This document shows positions 33,816 through 42,852 of a stretch of 64,000 bases of DNA, piece by piece. The stretch is from assembly GCA_016929395.1 (NCBI GenBank), contig JAFGIX010000054.1, positions 1-64,000 on the forward strand, read 5' to 3'. The stretch's first letter is position 1. Every line of letters starts with the position of its first letter. The notes beneath the pieces were generated by a model. The model saw nothing but the letters and a program-made list of their open reading frames with translations. It searched no databases and had not been told where the DNA came from. Both the position numbers and the translations under genes were made by a program. The stretch comes from Candidatus Zymogenus saltonus (lineage in GTDB: Bacteria; Desulfobacterota; Zymogenia; Zymogenales; Zymogenaceae).

Positions 33816-34436
33816 ATGGAAGACAGGTTGGTCAGCAACATGACATTCAGGGTGATGCTCTTGGGCATTAACGAGATAGTGGGGCAGAACGGCCTCGACG
33901 TTGTCCTAAACTTCACCGGATTGACCAAATACAGGAACGCAATCCCGCCCAACAACGACCTCGTCGAGGACTGCTGGATATCTGAGGCGACCGGGCTCGA
34001 CAAGGGGATCGAGGAGATATTCGGCGGCAATGGCGCCGCGGCGATCCTCGTTCAGGTGGGGAAAAAGCAGGCGGTCTGGGGCCTCGAAGAAAACGGGGAG
34101 GTGGCGGGACAGCTCAAAAAAACCATGGATGGCAAGGGCGATTTCGAGCGGATAAAGATGATCCTCACAATAACCGCTACGATCATCTCCGCCCAGATGA
34201 ACACCGAGGTATGGATCGAGGAGGATGATGACGCCGTGTACTACTGCGACAAGAGCGCAACTCACTGCTTTAACCGAACCAGTATATTGCCGGTCTGCTT
34301 TGTGACCGTGGGCTTTCTCCTCGGGCTGGTCGAGTGGGCCACCGGAAAGAACGACTGGAGGGTCAAGGAGACCCGATGCATGGCCCTCGGCGAGGAATAC
34401 TGCGCCTATCGTGTTTCGAAGAGGGTGGAGCACTGA
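33816..34436 (+). CDS. V4R-like (4-vinyl-reductase type) ligand-binding protein
   Basis: The 206-residue product ends with the pattern GLVEWATGKNDWRVKETRCM and ALGEEYCAYRVSK, which resembles V4R domains, small-molecule-binding domains found in XylR-type regulators, chlorophyll enzymes and stand-alone proteins. Other Cys residues (CDKSATHCFN) could bind metal or the ligand. No DNA-binding or catalytic domain is present. GAGGGGG precedes the ATG. The gene is a single unit under a near-consensus promoter with a start-site palindrome, so its expression is probably tightly controlled. Assignment to V4R is by motif similarity. Confidence 0.6.
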   Translation: MEDRLVSNMTFRVMLLGINEIVGQNGLDVVLNFTGLTKYRNAIPPNNDLVEDCWISEATGLDKGIEEIFGGNGAAAILVQVGKKQAVWGLEENGEVAGQLKKTMDGKGDFERIKMILTITATIISAQMNTEVWIEEDDDAVYYCDKSATHCFNRTSILPVCFVTVGFLLGLVEWATGKNDWRVKETRCMALGEEYCAYRVSKRVEH

Positions 34437-34750
34437 AGCGGGGGCCGATAGATAATCCGTTTGTCGCCTTGTCTTTGGGGCCGTTCAAATAGACGGTCGT
34501 TTATACCAATTCTCGATTACTATCTAGGGAAGAACTGTAATTTTCCAAGGGGGTTGAAAACCTCCCTTTTTATTGACTTTCAGATCCAATCATCAAAAAA
34601 TCCCATTTCAAGCCATAAGTTTTTCGAAAAACAGGTTGAAACCGGCAAAACCGTAGTTATATTATAGTAAAGCAGTAAGGATTTGAGACAGTAGAGCTGA
34701 ATTTCTCTTTGTCCGGTCAATATTAAAGAAAAACCTTAAGGTAAAAAACC
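34437..34750. other. Intergenic region upstream of msrBA
   Basis: This 314-base gap shows no gene; the one supported signal is the promoter at 34636-34663. Confidence 0.45.
34636..34663 (+). promoter_or_regulatory. Candidate promoter for the methionine sulfoxide reductase gene
   Basis: TTGAAA (34636-34641), 16-bp spacer, TATATT (34658-34663), about 85 bases before the start codon. Confidence 0.55.
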
Positions 34751-35596
34751 ATGAAAGAGGAAGAGATAAAAAATAGACTTAACCCCCAGGAATACCATGT
34801 ATTGAGGGAGAGGGGGACGGAGCCCCCCTTCAGCGGGAAATATTACAAAAACAAGATGAGGGGGGAATACTCGTGCAAGGTCTGCGGGAATAAGTTGTTT
34901 GAGTCTGAAACAAAGTTCGATTCGGGCACCGGCTGGCCGAGCTTTTTTGACGTGGAAAAAGACTCCGTTGAGCTTAAGCAAGACAGGAGCCACGGCATGG
35001 TGCGCACCGAGGTCGTCTGCAAGAGGTGCGGGAGCCATCTGGGACATTTGTTTGACGACGGGCCGAGGCCCACCGGAAAGAGGTACTGCATAAACTCGGT
35101 CTCCCTCGATTTTACGGGAGACGAGACGGAGACTAAGAGGGCGGCGTTCGGGGCGGGGTGCTTCTGGCAGGTGGAGGAGGTCTTCAGAAACGTCAAGGGC
35201 GTCGTCAATACGACGGTCGGGTACGCCGGGGGGGACAAGGAGAACCCGACCTACAGGGAGGTCTGCGGGAACAAGACCGGCCACGCGGAGACACTCCTCG
35301 TGGAGTACAACCCGAAGGAGGTCTCGTACAGGGAGCTTCTCGACGTCTTTTTCGCCCTGCACGACCCGACCCAACTGAACAGGCAGGGGCCGGATATAGG
35401 GAGCCAGTACAGGTCGGTGATATTTTTCTATGACAAAGCGCAGAAAGACGAGGCGCTGAAAGCAATAGGTGAAAAACAGAAGAAGTGCAGCAAGAAGATA
35501 GTCACCGAGGTCGTACCGGCGTCGAACTTCTACAGGGCGGAGGAGTACCATCAGCGCTATCTGGAGAAGAGGGGAATGAAGAGCTGCGGCATTTAG
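34751..35596 (+). CDS. msrBA: MsrB-MsrA fusion, methionine sulfoxide reductase
   Basis: The 281-residue product joins two repair enzymes. The N-terminal MsrB part (about 5-125) has two zinc CxxC pairs (CKVCG, CKRCG) and catalytic Cys113 in RYCINSVSLDF. The C-terminal MsrA part (about 130-281) has catalytic Cys137 in GAGCFWQVEEVF, followed by VGYAGG and GPDIGSQYRS. A C-terminal Cys in KSCGI may serve as resolving residue. Together they reduce both R and S forms of methionine sulfoxide. There is no signal peptide, so it is cytoplasmic. The Gln after GCFW replaces the more usual Gly. Confidence 0.95.
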   Translation: MKEEEIKNRLNPQEYHVLRERGTEPPFSGKYYKNKMRGEYSCKVCGNKLFESETKFDSGTGWPSFFDVEKDSVELKQDRSHGMVRTEVVCKRCGSHLGHLFDDGPRPTGKRYCINSVSLDFTGDETETKRAAFGAGCFWQVEEVFRNVKGVVNTTVGYAGGDKENPTYREVCGNKTGHAETLLVEYNPKEVSYRELLDVFFALHDPTQLNRQGPDIGSQYRSVIFFYDKAQKDEALKAIGEKQKKCSKKIVTEVVPASNFYRAEEYHQRYLEKRGMKSCGI

Positions 35597-35732
35597 ACGA
35601 AGCGGGCGGGGTGCTGTAAGTGCCTTATTATCGGCGCTGAGAGGCAATCCGGCCTTCTATGAAATCGAACGGCTAAATTAAGCATATCCTGTAGCTCCCA
35701 CATTTGTGGACGTGGTTAGTCAGATATAACAA

Positions 35733-35775
35733 AGGGGGGACAGACTCCCGTCTGCACCCCCTAAATTTCTTTATT
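35733..35775. terminator. Hairpin between convergent msrBA and acyl-CoA ligase genes
   Basis: aggggg and ccccct outer arms, two mismatches, and inner cagac / gtctg around tccc, followed by an AT-rich tail aaatttcttt. The position between convergent genes supports a shared terminator. Confidence 0.5.
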
Positions 35776-35882
35776 TCAAGAACTACACGCTCTTAGACAT
35801 TACTTTTTAAAATTTCTTCTACCTCGGATTCCCATCTATCAGCGTTTGATGTAACATCCCTTCAATTCCAAAATCCCTTTTA

Positions 35883-37436
35883 TTACACCTTCCTGTCCCT
35901 CCCCTCCCAGAACGGGGCGCGAAGCTCGTGCTTTAAGACCTTGCCCAGGGCGCTTCTCGGGAGCATATCCACGAAGTCCACGCTTTTAGGCTTCTTATAG
36001 CTGGCGATGTTCGCCTTGCAGTGTGAAATAACGTCCTCTTCGGTGATCTCCGCTCCCGGGGTCTTTACCAATATCGCCTTTACCGACTCGCCCCACTCGT
36101 CGTCCGGAACGCCGATCACTGCCACCTCGAAGACGCCTTCCAAGAGGAGGATCGCCTCCTCCACCTCCCTCGGGTAGATGTTCTCGCCGCCGGAGATTAT
36201 CATATCCTTCTTCCGGTCGGCGATGAAGAGGTAGCCGTACTCATCGAAGTATCCCATGTCCCCAGTGTAGTACCAGCCGTCCCTTATGGCTTCGGCGGTG
36301 GCATCCACCATCTTGTGGTATCCCTTCATGACATTGTCGCCCCTCCCTATGATCTCGCCCGTCACGCCCGGCGGGCAGTCATTCCCCTTTTCGTCGATGA
36401 TCCTCACCTCCACGTTGCTGATGGGCCTGCCGGCGGACCCGAGCCACTTTACCTTGTGCTCCGGCCCGTCCAGGACGTGGTCATCGGGGATGAGCATGGT
36501 GAGCGTCGGGCTCATCTCCGTCATCCCGAAGAACTGGATGAAGTCGCACTTGAACTTCTCCAGGGAGCGTCTCAGGAGATCGACCGGCATGGGGGCCGTG
36601 GCGTAGATCACCTGCCTTAGGGAGCTGAGGTCGTACTTGTCTATGTCCGGGTGGTCGAGGAGGAACTTGAATATCACAGGCGTGAACCCGACGGCGGTGA
36701 TCTTCTCGTCCTGCATCGTCTTTAAGACCGTGGGGATGTCGAAGGAGTGGATGAACGTCACCTTTCCTCCGATCAGAACGAGGTTGATGAGGACGAAGAT
36801 GGCTATGTGAAAGATCGGCAGCAGCCCGAGGACGTTCATGTCCCTTGTCATCTCCATCTCGATTATTGTGCTTACCGCGTTTGCCATCATGTTCTTATGG
36901 GTGAGCATGACCCCCTTCGGTCGTCCCGTCGTTCCGCTCGTGTAGAGCTGGAGGAAGGTGTCGTCCATCGAGACTTCGACCAAAGGCTCGTCCGCGGGGT
37001 ATTTGGCTATCAGCTCCTCGTAGTCGATCATCTCTTCGTCGATTTTGCCGTCAACGGCTATATATTTCAGCTTCTTAGGTATCTGCTCCTTCGTCGGCCC
37101 ATAGAGGTGCTCGAACCTCTTGGAGAAGAGGACGATATTCGCCTCCGAGTCGTCGATCAGAAAGGCCAGCTCCTTGGGGGAGAGGCGCCAGTTCAGGTTT
37201 GTGGATACCGCCCCGATTTTTGCCAGGGCAAACAGGATCTCCCCGTAGTGGTTGGAGTTGTGGCAGACGACCGCCACCCTCTCGTCCTTTTTCACACCCA
37301 TCTCCAAAAGGGCGTGGGCGAGGCGGTTCGTCCTGTCGTTAAACTCCTTGTAGGTGAGCCTCGTCCCCTCGAATACGACCGCCTCCTTTTCCGGAAACCA
37401 CTTCGCGGCTCTTGTAAGGATATCGCCGATAAGCAT
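35883..37436 (-). CDS. Acyl-CoA ligase (AMP-forming), long-chain fatty acid type
   Basis: The 517-residue product activates a carboxylic acid with ATP and CoA. It shows the AMP-binding core YTSGTTGRPKGVMLTH, FFGMTEMSPT, the adenylate motif YTGDMGYFDEYGYL, DRKKDMIISGGENIYP, and the C-terminal Lys in PRSALGKVLK. The substrate is not clear; fatty or aromatic acids are likely given the neighbours. GGAGG lies eight bases before the ATG. It is the second gene of a leftward pair with the flavoprotein gene at 37522-38499. Confidence 0.93.
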   Translation of the reverse strand: MLIGDILTRAAKWFPEKEAVVFEGTRLTYKEFNDRTNRLAHALLEMGVKKDERVAVVCHNSNHYGEILFALAKIGAVSTNLNWRLSPKELAFLIDDSEANIVLFSKRFEHLYGPTKEQIPKKLKYIAVDGKIDEEMIDYEELIAKYPADEPLVEVSMDDTFLQLYTSGTTGRPKGVMLTHKNMMANAVSTIIEMEMTRDMNVLGLLPIFHIAIFVLINLVLIGGKVTFIHSFDIPTVLKTMQDEKITAVGFTPVIFKFLLDHPDIDKYDLSSLRQVIYATAPMPVDLLRRSLEKFKCDFIQFFGMTEMSPTLTMLIPDDHVLDGPEHKVKWLGSAGRPISNVEVRIIDEKGNDCPPGVTGEIIGRGDNVMKGYHKMVDATAEAIRDGWYYTGDMGYFDEYGYLFIADRKKDMIISGGENIYPREVEEAILLLEGVFEVAVIGVPDDEWGESVKAILVKTPGAEITEEDVISHCKANIASYKKPKSVDFVDMLPRSALGKVLKHELRAPFWEGRDRKV

Positions 37437-37521
37437 AGTAAACCTCCAATATAAGAATCAAAATCTTAATATCTATAATCCAAAAATCTACTTCAGTACA
37501 AAATAAAAAAGCCTTATATTT

Positions 37522-38499
37522 TTATTCTTTCACAATCGCCTTGTTGAGCCTTTCCATTACCTCCTCCGCCTCGGAGACGATATCTTTTACTATTTCGTTG
37601 ATGCCCTTTATCTCATCTATGAGTCCTATCCCCTCACCCATCGATATGAGGCCCATATCCACATCCCCCTTCTCGTTTGCCGCCTTTCCCATCTTGTCCG
37701 CCGCAAAGGTCAATAACTCTTCCATGGTCCCCCCGTCCGCCTCTATCTCGGCGAGCTTTTTCGCCGCCTCGTTTTTTATCGACCTCACCGGCATCGAGAT
37801 CGATTTCAGAAGTACCATGGTGTCGGTCTCCGCGGCCTTTGTTAACCACTCCTTATAGTTTTTGTGGATGCCGGACTCCTCCGAGGCCAGAAACCTCGTC
37901 CCCATCAGCACCCCCTCGGCTCCTAAGGCCAGGGCCGAAACAAGGCTTTTCCCGTTCGTTATGCCGCCCCCGGCGATCACGGGTATCTTTAGAAGCCTCG
38001 ACGCTTTGTTGACCAGTATCTGAGTGGTTATCTCCGCCCCGCCCACGTAGCCGGCGCACTCAAAGCCGACCACTATAACGGCGTCAACGCCGATATCCTC
38101 CGCCTTTTTTGCGAACCTCACCTGGGGGACCTTGTGGATTATCGGGATATTCGCCTCTTTCAATATCGGGACGAAGCGGTCAGGGGCGCGGCCGGCGGTC
38201 TCGAATGCGGCTACCTTCTCTTTAATCCCCAGCTCGAGAAAGTCCATGACGATTTCGCCCGGGTCCACGTTCGGGAGAAGAGAGATGTTAAGGCCGATGG
38301 GGCCGTCCGTCAGGTCTTTCGTCTTCCTGATCTCTTCTCTGAGCTCGCCGACGCCCTTGAACGAGGCGGTGGGAATGAAGCCGACCCCCCCGGCGTTGGC
38401 CACCGCGGCCACCATCTTTGAGAAAGACACCCAGTGCATCCCTCCCATCAGGATGGGATATTTTATCCCGAGAAGTTCGGTTACCCTTGTCTTTATCAT
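37522..38499 (-). CDS. Nitronate monooxygenase / FabK-like FMN protein
   Basis: I start this at the ATG at 38499, preceded by GGAGGT; the frame is open further upstream but without support. The 325-residue product is a TIM-barrel flavoprotein with IKYPILMGGMHWVS at the N-terminus, GFECAGYVGG, PVIAGGGITNG and ALGAEGVLMGTRFLASEES, typical of the 2-nitropropane dioxygenase family. The family includes nitronate monooxygenases and the enoyl-ACP reductase FabK; the fatty-acid context makes a role on acyl thioesters or a protective role possible, but the sequence does not decide. Confidence 0.88.
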   Translation of the reverse strand: MIKTRVTELLGIKYPILMGGMHWVSFSKMVAAVANAGGVGFIPTASFKGVGELREEIRKTKDLTDGPIGLNISLLPNVDPGEIVMDFLELGIKEKVAAFETAGRAPDRFVPILKEANIPIIHKVPQVRFAKKAEDIGVDAVIVVGFECAGYVGGAEITTQILVNKASRLLKIPVIAGGGITNGKSLVSALALGAEGVLMGTRFLASEESGIHKNYKEWLTKAAETDTMVLLKSISMPVRSIKNEAAKKLAEIEADGGTMEELLTFAADKMGKAANEKGDVDMGLISMGEGIGLIDEIKGINEIVKDIVSEAEEVMERLNKAIVKE

Positions 38500-38814
38500 A
38501 TGACCTCCAGAACAGCTTTGGATTGGAATCAAAAGAGATCTCGGCAAGATTGGAAACAAGCTCCAAGTTCCCAATAGCCTTACCAAAATAGGTTATGGCT
38601 GTCAACCTTTTTCATTTAAGTTTTTACCTTAATGACAAAAAGGGAAAAAGTTTTTTAAAACACGGTTTTTCAAAACGTCTTGAATTTTCGTTATGTTGCT
38701 TTACGCCCTTGACAAAAGGGGAAAAAGACAATATTGTTTTGTTGTCGTATTTGCGTTTTATTGGATCTCTTCGAGAGCGATCGTTTTTTAAAAATGGAAA
38801 AGGAGCTGAGCAAA
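38500..38814. other. Divergent intergenic region before the enoyl-CoA hydratase gene
   Basis: No gene is seen. Besides the + strand promoter at 38709-38737, a minus-strand TTGACA lies at 38600-38605, but a fitting -10 for the flavoprotein gene is not clear. Confidence 0.45.
38709..38737 (+). promoter_or_regulatory. Candidate promoter for the enoyl-CoA hydratase gene
   Basis: TTGACA (38709-38714), 17-bp spacer, TATTGT (38732-38737), about 75 bases before the chosen start codon. Confidence 0.55.
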
Positions 38815-39603
38815 ATGTCGAAGGATGTTGTTTTGACGGAAAGAGACGGCTTAAACCTGATCGTTACAATAAACAGGAACGAGAAGAGGAACGCACTGAA
38901 CGAGGATATAATATACGGGCTTCGGGATGTCTTTGAGAGCATCAAGACCGACTCTCAGGTGAGGTGCATTATCGTAAGGGGGGAGGGAAAGGGCTTTTCA
39001 GCCGGGATAGACTTCAGCTTTCTTGCGGGCCTCGGGCTTATCGGGGGGAGCGGGGACTTGGTCCGCTCCAAGATCGCAGAGGCGCAGTCGATCATCAACC
39101 TGATAACTGATATCGAGAAGCCGGTGATCTACGCGATCCACGGTTTCTGCTTCGGAATGGCGCTGGAGGTGATACTCTCCGGCGATTTCCGGATAGCGAG
39201 GAAGGGGACCGAGTTCGGCATTCAGGAGGTGGCCGTAGGATTCATCCCGGACGTGGGGGGGATAACGAGGCTGACGCGGCTTTTGGGGCCGGTAAAGGCG
39301 AAGGAGCTCATAATGACCGCGAAGATCATCGACGCCGACGAGGCGAAGGAGATTCAGCTCGTCAACGATGTGGTTCAGGACGAGATGGAGGGGGCCCTAG
39401 CACTGGCGTCACAATTGAACAAGAACGCACCGCTGGCGGTGGGGCTGGCAAAGAAGCTGATCAACCGCGGCCAGCACATGGATACCCGGTCATTCTTGGA
39501 GCTGGAGGCGATAGGCCAGTCGACGCTCATGCACACAAATGACGTGAAGGAGGGGATAACGGCAAAGCTGGAGAAGAGGGAGGCAAAATTTAAGGGGGAG
39601 TAG
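38815..39603 (+). CDS. Enoyl-CoA hydratase/isomerase family protein
   Basis: The start at 38815 has AGGAG ten bases upstream; in-frame ATG codons upstream (38794 and earlier) lack this and would add unconserved residues. The 262-residue product is a crotonase-fold enzyme with the oxyanion-hole segments RGEGKGFSAGIDFSFL and HGFCFGMALEVILSGDFRIA, and VGFIPDVGGITRL in the active-site region. It probably hydrates or isomerises an unsaturated acyl-CoA. The Asp in IPDVGG resembles dienoyl-CoA isomerases as well, so the exact reaction is open. Confidence 0.9.
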   Translation: MSKDVVLTERDGLNLIVTINRNEKRNALNEDIIYGLRDVFESIKTDSQVRCIIVRGEGKGFSAGIDFSFLAGLGLIGGSGDLVRSKIAEAQSIINLITDIEKPVIYAIHGFCFGMALEVILSGDFRIARKGTEFGIQEVAVGFIPDVGGITRLTRLLGPVKAKELIMTAKIIDADEAKEIQLVNDVVQDEMEGALALASQLNKNAPLAVGLAKKLINRGQHMDTRSFLELEAIGQSTLMHTNDVKEGITAKLEKREAKFKGE

Positions 39604-39890
39604 GATTTCCCGGTCGGGACGGTTTTTGTTTCAAGACGATGCCCCGAGACGGTTTTTTATATTCAAAATTCGTTTTGATGGCCTATTTAATTGGACATTT
39701 CCGCGTGGTGTCGCTATTATATTAACTTAACTGTTTCAGCACGGTTGTCCGGGCACGATGGATTTTTGTCCGGCGGATTTCTCGATGAGGGGGGCCGCAA
39801 TTATATGTATATCGTGGCATCGTTTTGAAACTGGTTGGTATAAAGCTGATATGTCAATATGTTAGTGGATTAAAGTGAAAGGTTAGAGCT

Positions 39891-40715
39891 ATGGCAAAGA
39901 AATACGAGGTATTCGAGGTCGAAAAGAAGGATCATGTCGCCTGGTTGTTCATGAACCGCCCCGAAAAGAGAAACGCCGTGGGGAAGATCTTCTTTAAGGA
40001 GATATTGGAGGTCATGGGGGAGCTGGAGGACGACGACGATGTGCGCGTGGTGATCCTGGCGGGGAGGGGAAAATGCTTCACCGCCGGGACCGACCTCTTC
40101 GACCTGTTCAGCGAGGTCCCCGGGATCGCCGAGAAGGGCGTTATGGGGAGGAAGCGCTACAATCTGGTGAAGTTCATCATCGACGGGCAGGAGTCGATAT
40201 CGGTGTTCGACAAGTTCAGAAAGCCCGTGATAGCGGCCATCCACCACTACTGCATAGGGGCGGGCGTCGACATCATCACGGCGTGCGATATAAGGCTCGC
40301 CACGGAGGACGCCCTGTTTTCCGTCAGGGAGGCGAGGCTCGGGGTCGTGGCGGACGTGGGCACGCTCCAGAGGCTCCCGAGGATCGTGGGGGAGGGCTAC
40401 GCAAAGGAGCTGACCTATACGACAAAGGACATCAGCGCCAAGAGGGCAAACGAGATAGGGCTTATAAACTGTGTCTACAAGGACATCGACGCCCTGTACG
40501 CCGGGGCGGAGGCGATGGCGAAAGAGATCGCCGAGCAGTCGCCGCTGGCGGTCATGTCGGCGAAGGAGGTCATGAACTACTGCAGGGACAAGAGCGTTGC
40601 CGACGGACTGAACTACGTGGCCCAGAGGAGCGCCAACATCCTCCCCTCGGAGGACATCTTTGAAGCCTTAAAGGCGTTTACCGAGAAGAGAAAACCTGAC
40701 TTTAAGGGCGAGTAA
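39891..40715 (+). CDS. Delta3,5-delta2,4-dienoyl-CoA isomerase (ECH1-like)
   Basis: The 274-residue crotonase-fold protein carries SVREARLGVVADVGTLQRLP. Glu147 and Asp155 are spaced eight residues apart, as are the catalytic Glu196 and Asp204 of mammalian ECH1, and ADVGTLQRLP is that enzyme's signature. It would move the double bonds of 3,5-dienoyl-CoA during oxidation of unsaturated fatty acids with odd-numbered double bonds. The oxyanion-hole region reads GRGKCFTAGTDL and HHYCIGAGVDI. It sits between the enoyl-CoA hydratase and an acyl-CoA ligase, supporting a beta-oxidation role. Confidence 0.88.
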   Translation: MAKKYEVFEVEKKDHVAWLFMNRPEKRNAVGKIFFKEILEVMGELEDDDDVRVVILAGRGKCFTAGTDLFDLFSEVPGIAEKGVMGRKRYNLVKFIIDGQESISVFDKFRKPVIAAIHHYCIGAGVDIITACDIRLATEDALFSVREARLGVVADVGTLQRLPRIVGEGYAKELTYTTKDISAKRANEIGLINCVYKDIDALYAGAEAMAKEIAEQSPLAVMSAKEVMNYCRDKSVADGLNYVAQRSANILPSEDIFEALKAFTEKRKPDFKGE

Positions 40716-40791
40716 TTGAGATTAATTCTATAAAAGACATCCAATTTAAAAAAGGATAGAAATTTATTTAATTAAATTTAGGGAGGAGTAG

Positions 40792-42462
40792 ATGAAAGAG
40801 AAGTTATGGTATAAGTCTTATGCGCCTGGGATTGAGAAGAACCTCAAGTACGAGAAGGTCACAATATCTAATGCTCTGACGAGGTCAGCGGAGAGATTTC
40901 CCGACAACGTGGCCATCGACTTCATGGGAAAGCGGATTACCTACAAAGAGCTCAACGGGATGGTAAACCAGTTTTCAAGGGCGCTCCTTGACCTCGGTGT
41001 CAAAAAGGGGGACAAGGTCGCGGTATGCATCCCCAACATACCCCAGCTTATCGTGGCGAATCTCGCAATATTCAGAATAGGAGCGGTGGCGGTTCAGAAC
41101 AATCCCCTCTACTCCGAGCGGGAGCTTCAGTACCAGCTTGACGACTCCGACTCAACCGTAATAATCACCTTTTCTCTCCTCGTGCCCCGGGTCCAGAAGA
41201 TCATGTCGGGGACGAAGATAAAGAAGATAATAGCGTGCCACATTCACTCATATCTGCCCTTTCCGATAAAACAGCTTTTCCCGATAGTCAAAAAGGCGAT
41301 GTATCGCAAGATCGAGCCTACCGAAGACCTATTGATCTTCAAAGACCTTATAAAAAAATATTCCACGGAGCCGGTCAAGGACGAAAGCAAGTGGGACGAA
41401 CTTTCAACTCTTTTGTACACCGGCGGAACCACGGGGGTCAGCAAGGGGGTTATGCTCTCCCACGCGAACATCAGCTCCAACGTCCAGCAGATCGTCGGCT
41501 GGTTTACAGACATGGAGCCGGGGGTGCACCAGATGGTGGGCACCATACCGGTGTTTCACTCGGCGGGATTTACCGTGGTTCAGAACGTTAATATCTGGCA
41601 GGGATGGGAAAATATCTTGATAGCGAGGCCGGAGGCGGAGACGATCGCTAAGATCGTAAAGAAATACAAGCCCTCGATACTCCCAGGCGTCCCGACTATC
41701 TTCGTGGGACTTCTGAACAACCCGAAGTTCAGGAGCATGGACCTCTCTTTCATAAAGGGATTTTTCTCCGGGGCGGCACCCTTGGCGATGGATACGATAA
41801 GGGACCTTAAGGAGCTTACCGGCGCCACGATGGTGGAAGTCTACGGAATGACCGAGGCGTCCCCCGTGGCCACCGGCACCCCCTGGGGCGGGGAGATCAA
41901 GGCGGGGACGGTGGGGATTCCGTTTCCGGACACCGATGTCAAGATAGTCGACGTGGAGACCGGGAAGAAGGAGATGAAGGTCGGGGAGTCGGGCGAGATA
42001 ATCATCAAGGGACCGCAGATAATGATGGGCTATTACAAAAAGCCGGAGGAGACCAAGAACTCCCTCAAGAACGGGTATTTCTACACGGGAGACATCGGCG
42101 TATTCGACGAGGACGGCTACCTGAAGATCGTCGACAGAAAGAAGGACATGATAATAGCCGGCGGCTACAACATATATCCGGTGGAGTTGGACAACACCCT
42201 CTTCGACCACCCGAAGATCCTCGAGGCGTGCACCATCGGGGTGCCTGACAAATATCGCGGCGAGACGGTAAAGGCCTTTATCGTCCCGAAGGCGGGGGAG
42301 ACTCTGACCGAGGAGGAGGTGATCGCCTTTTGCAAGGAGAGGCTCGCCGCATATAAGGTTCCGAAGATCATCGAGTTCATGGACGAGCTGCCGAAGAGCG
42401 CCATAGGAAAAGTCCTGAGACGGGAGCTCAAGAAGATGGATCTCGAGAAGGCTGGGAAGTAA
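40792..42462 (+). CDS. Acyl-CoA ligase (AMP-forming), second copy
   Basis: The 556-residue product has the AMP-binding core LLYTGGTTGVSKGVMLSH (Gly replaces the common Ser), VYGMTEASPV, the adenylate motif FYTGDIGVFDEDGYLK, DRKKDMIIAGGYNIYP and the C-terminal Lys in KSAIGKVLRR. It is closest in style to bacterial FadD long-chain ligases. A strong GGGAGGAG precedes the ATG. It lies 76 bp after the dienoyl-CoA isomerase gene, so fatty acid activation and double-bond handling are probably co-expressed. Confidence 0.93.
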   Translation: MKEKLWYKSYAPGIEKNLKYEKVTISNALTRSAERFPDNVAIDFMGKRITYKELNGMVNQFSRALLDLGVKKGDKVAVCIPNIPQLIVANLAIFRIGAVAVQNNPLYSERELQYQLDDSDSTVIITFSLLVPRVQKIMSGTKIKKIIACHIHSYLPFPIKQLFPIVKKAMYRKIEPTEDLLIFKDLIKKYSTEPVKDESKWDELSTLLYTGGTTGVSKGVMLSHANISSNVQQIVGWFTDMEPGVHQMVGTIPVFHSAGFTVVQNVNIWQGWENILIARPEAETIAKIVKKYKPSILPGVPTIFVGLLNNPKFRSMDLSFIKGFFSGAAPLAMDTIRDLKELTGATMVEVYGMTEASPVATGTPWGGEIKAGTVGIPFPDTDVKIVDVETGKKEMKVGESGEIIIKGPQIMMGYYKKPEETKNSLKNGYFYTGDIGVFDEDGYLKIVDRKKDMIIAGGYNIYPVELDNTLFDHPKILEACTIGVPDKYRGETVKAFIVPKAGETLTEEEVIAFCKERLAAYKVPKIIEFMDELPKSAIGKVLRRELKKMDLEKAGK

Positions 42463-42852
42463 ACGACTCCTCACCGCTTGATGGTTTTTTAGAGGATGGG
42501 ACGGACCTCTTTTACGATTTGCTTCAGTGGGGGGATGTTGTTTGAGATAGGCCGATGATTCGACTTCAACGGGAGAAATCTTAAAGGGCAGGCAGGTGTT
42601 ATCTTAGACATTTTGAATCAGGGAAAATCGAAAGGATAAGACGCTTCAACATAAAGCAAAGGAGGTCTGTTTGTAGTCTTTTAGGGATAGGGATTCCGAT
42701 CTCCAAGGATATCGGGCGTCTATAAAGATTTAGCCCATGCTGAGAAAAAGCTGTTTTGGATATGTCAATCTATGCTAAAATGGTAGCTGGTCGTTGATGG
42801 AAAATGTGGTGATAGGATAAGGCGGTATCGTTAAGGACGACGGTGAAAAGTC
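42463..42852. other. Intergenic region before the PATAN-receiver gene
   Basis: No gene is seen in 390 bases. An extended -10 box, TGCTAAAAT, lies at 42773-42781 without a recognisable -35; it could drive the next gene. Confidence 0.4.
42773..42781 (+). promoter_or_regulatory. Extended -10 box before the PATAN-receiver gene
   Basis: TGCTAAAAT, about 70 bases upstream of the start codon at 42853; no good -35 partner. Confidence 0.3.

Noticed and set aside
41404-42474. Long minus-strand open frame of 356 codons
   Set aside because: Shadow of the acyl-CoA ligase gene at 40792; no family motif.
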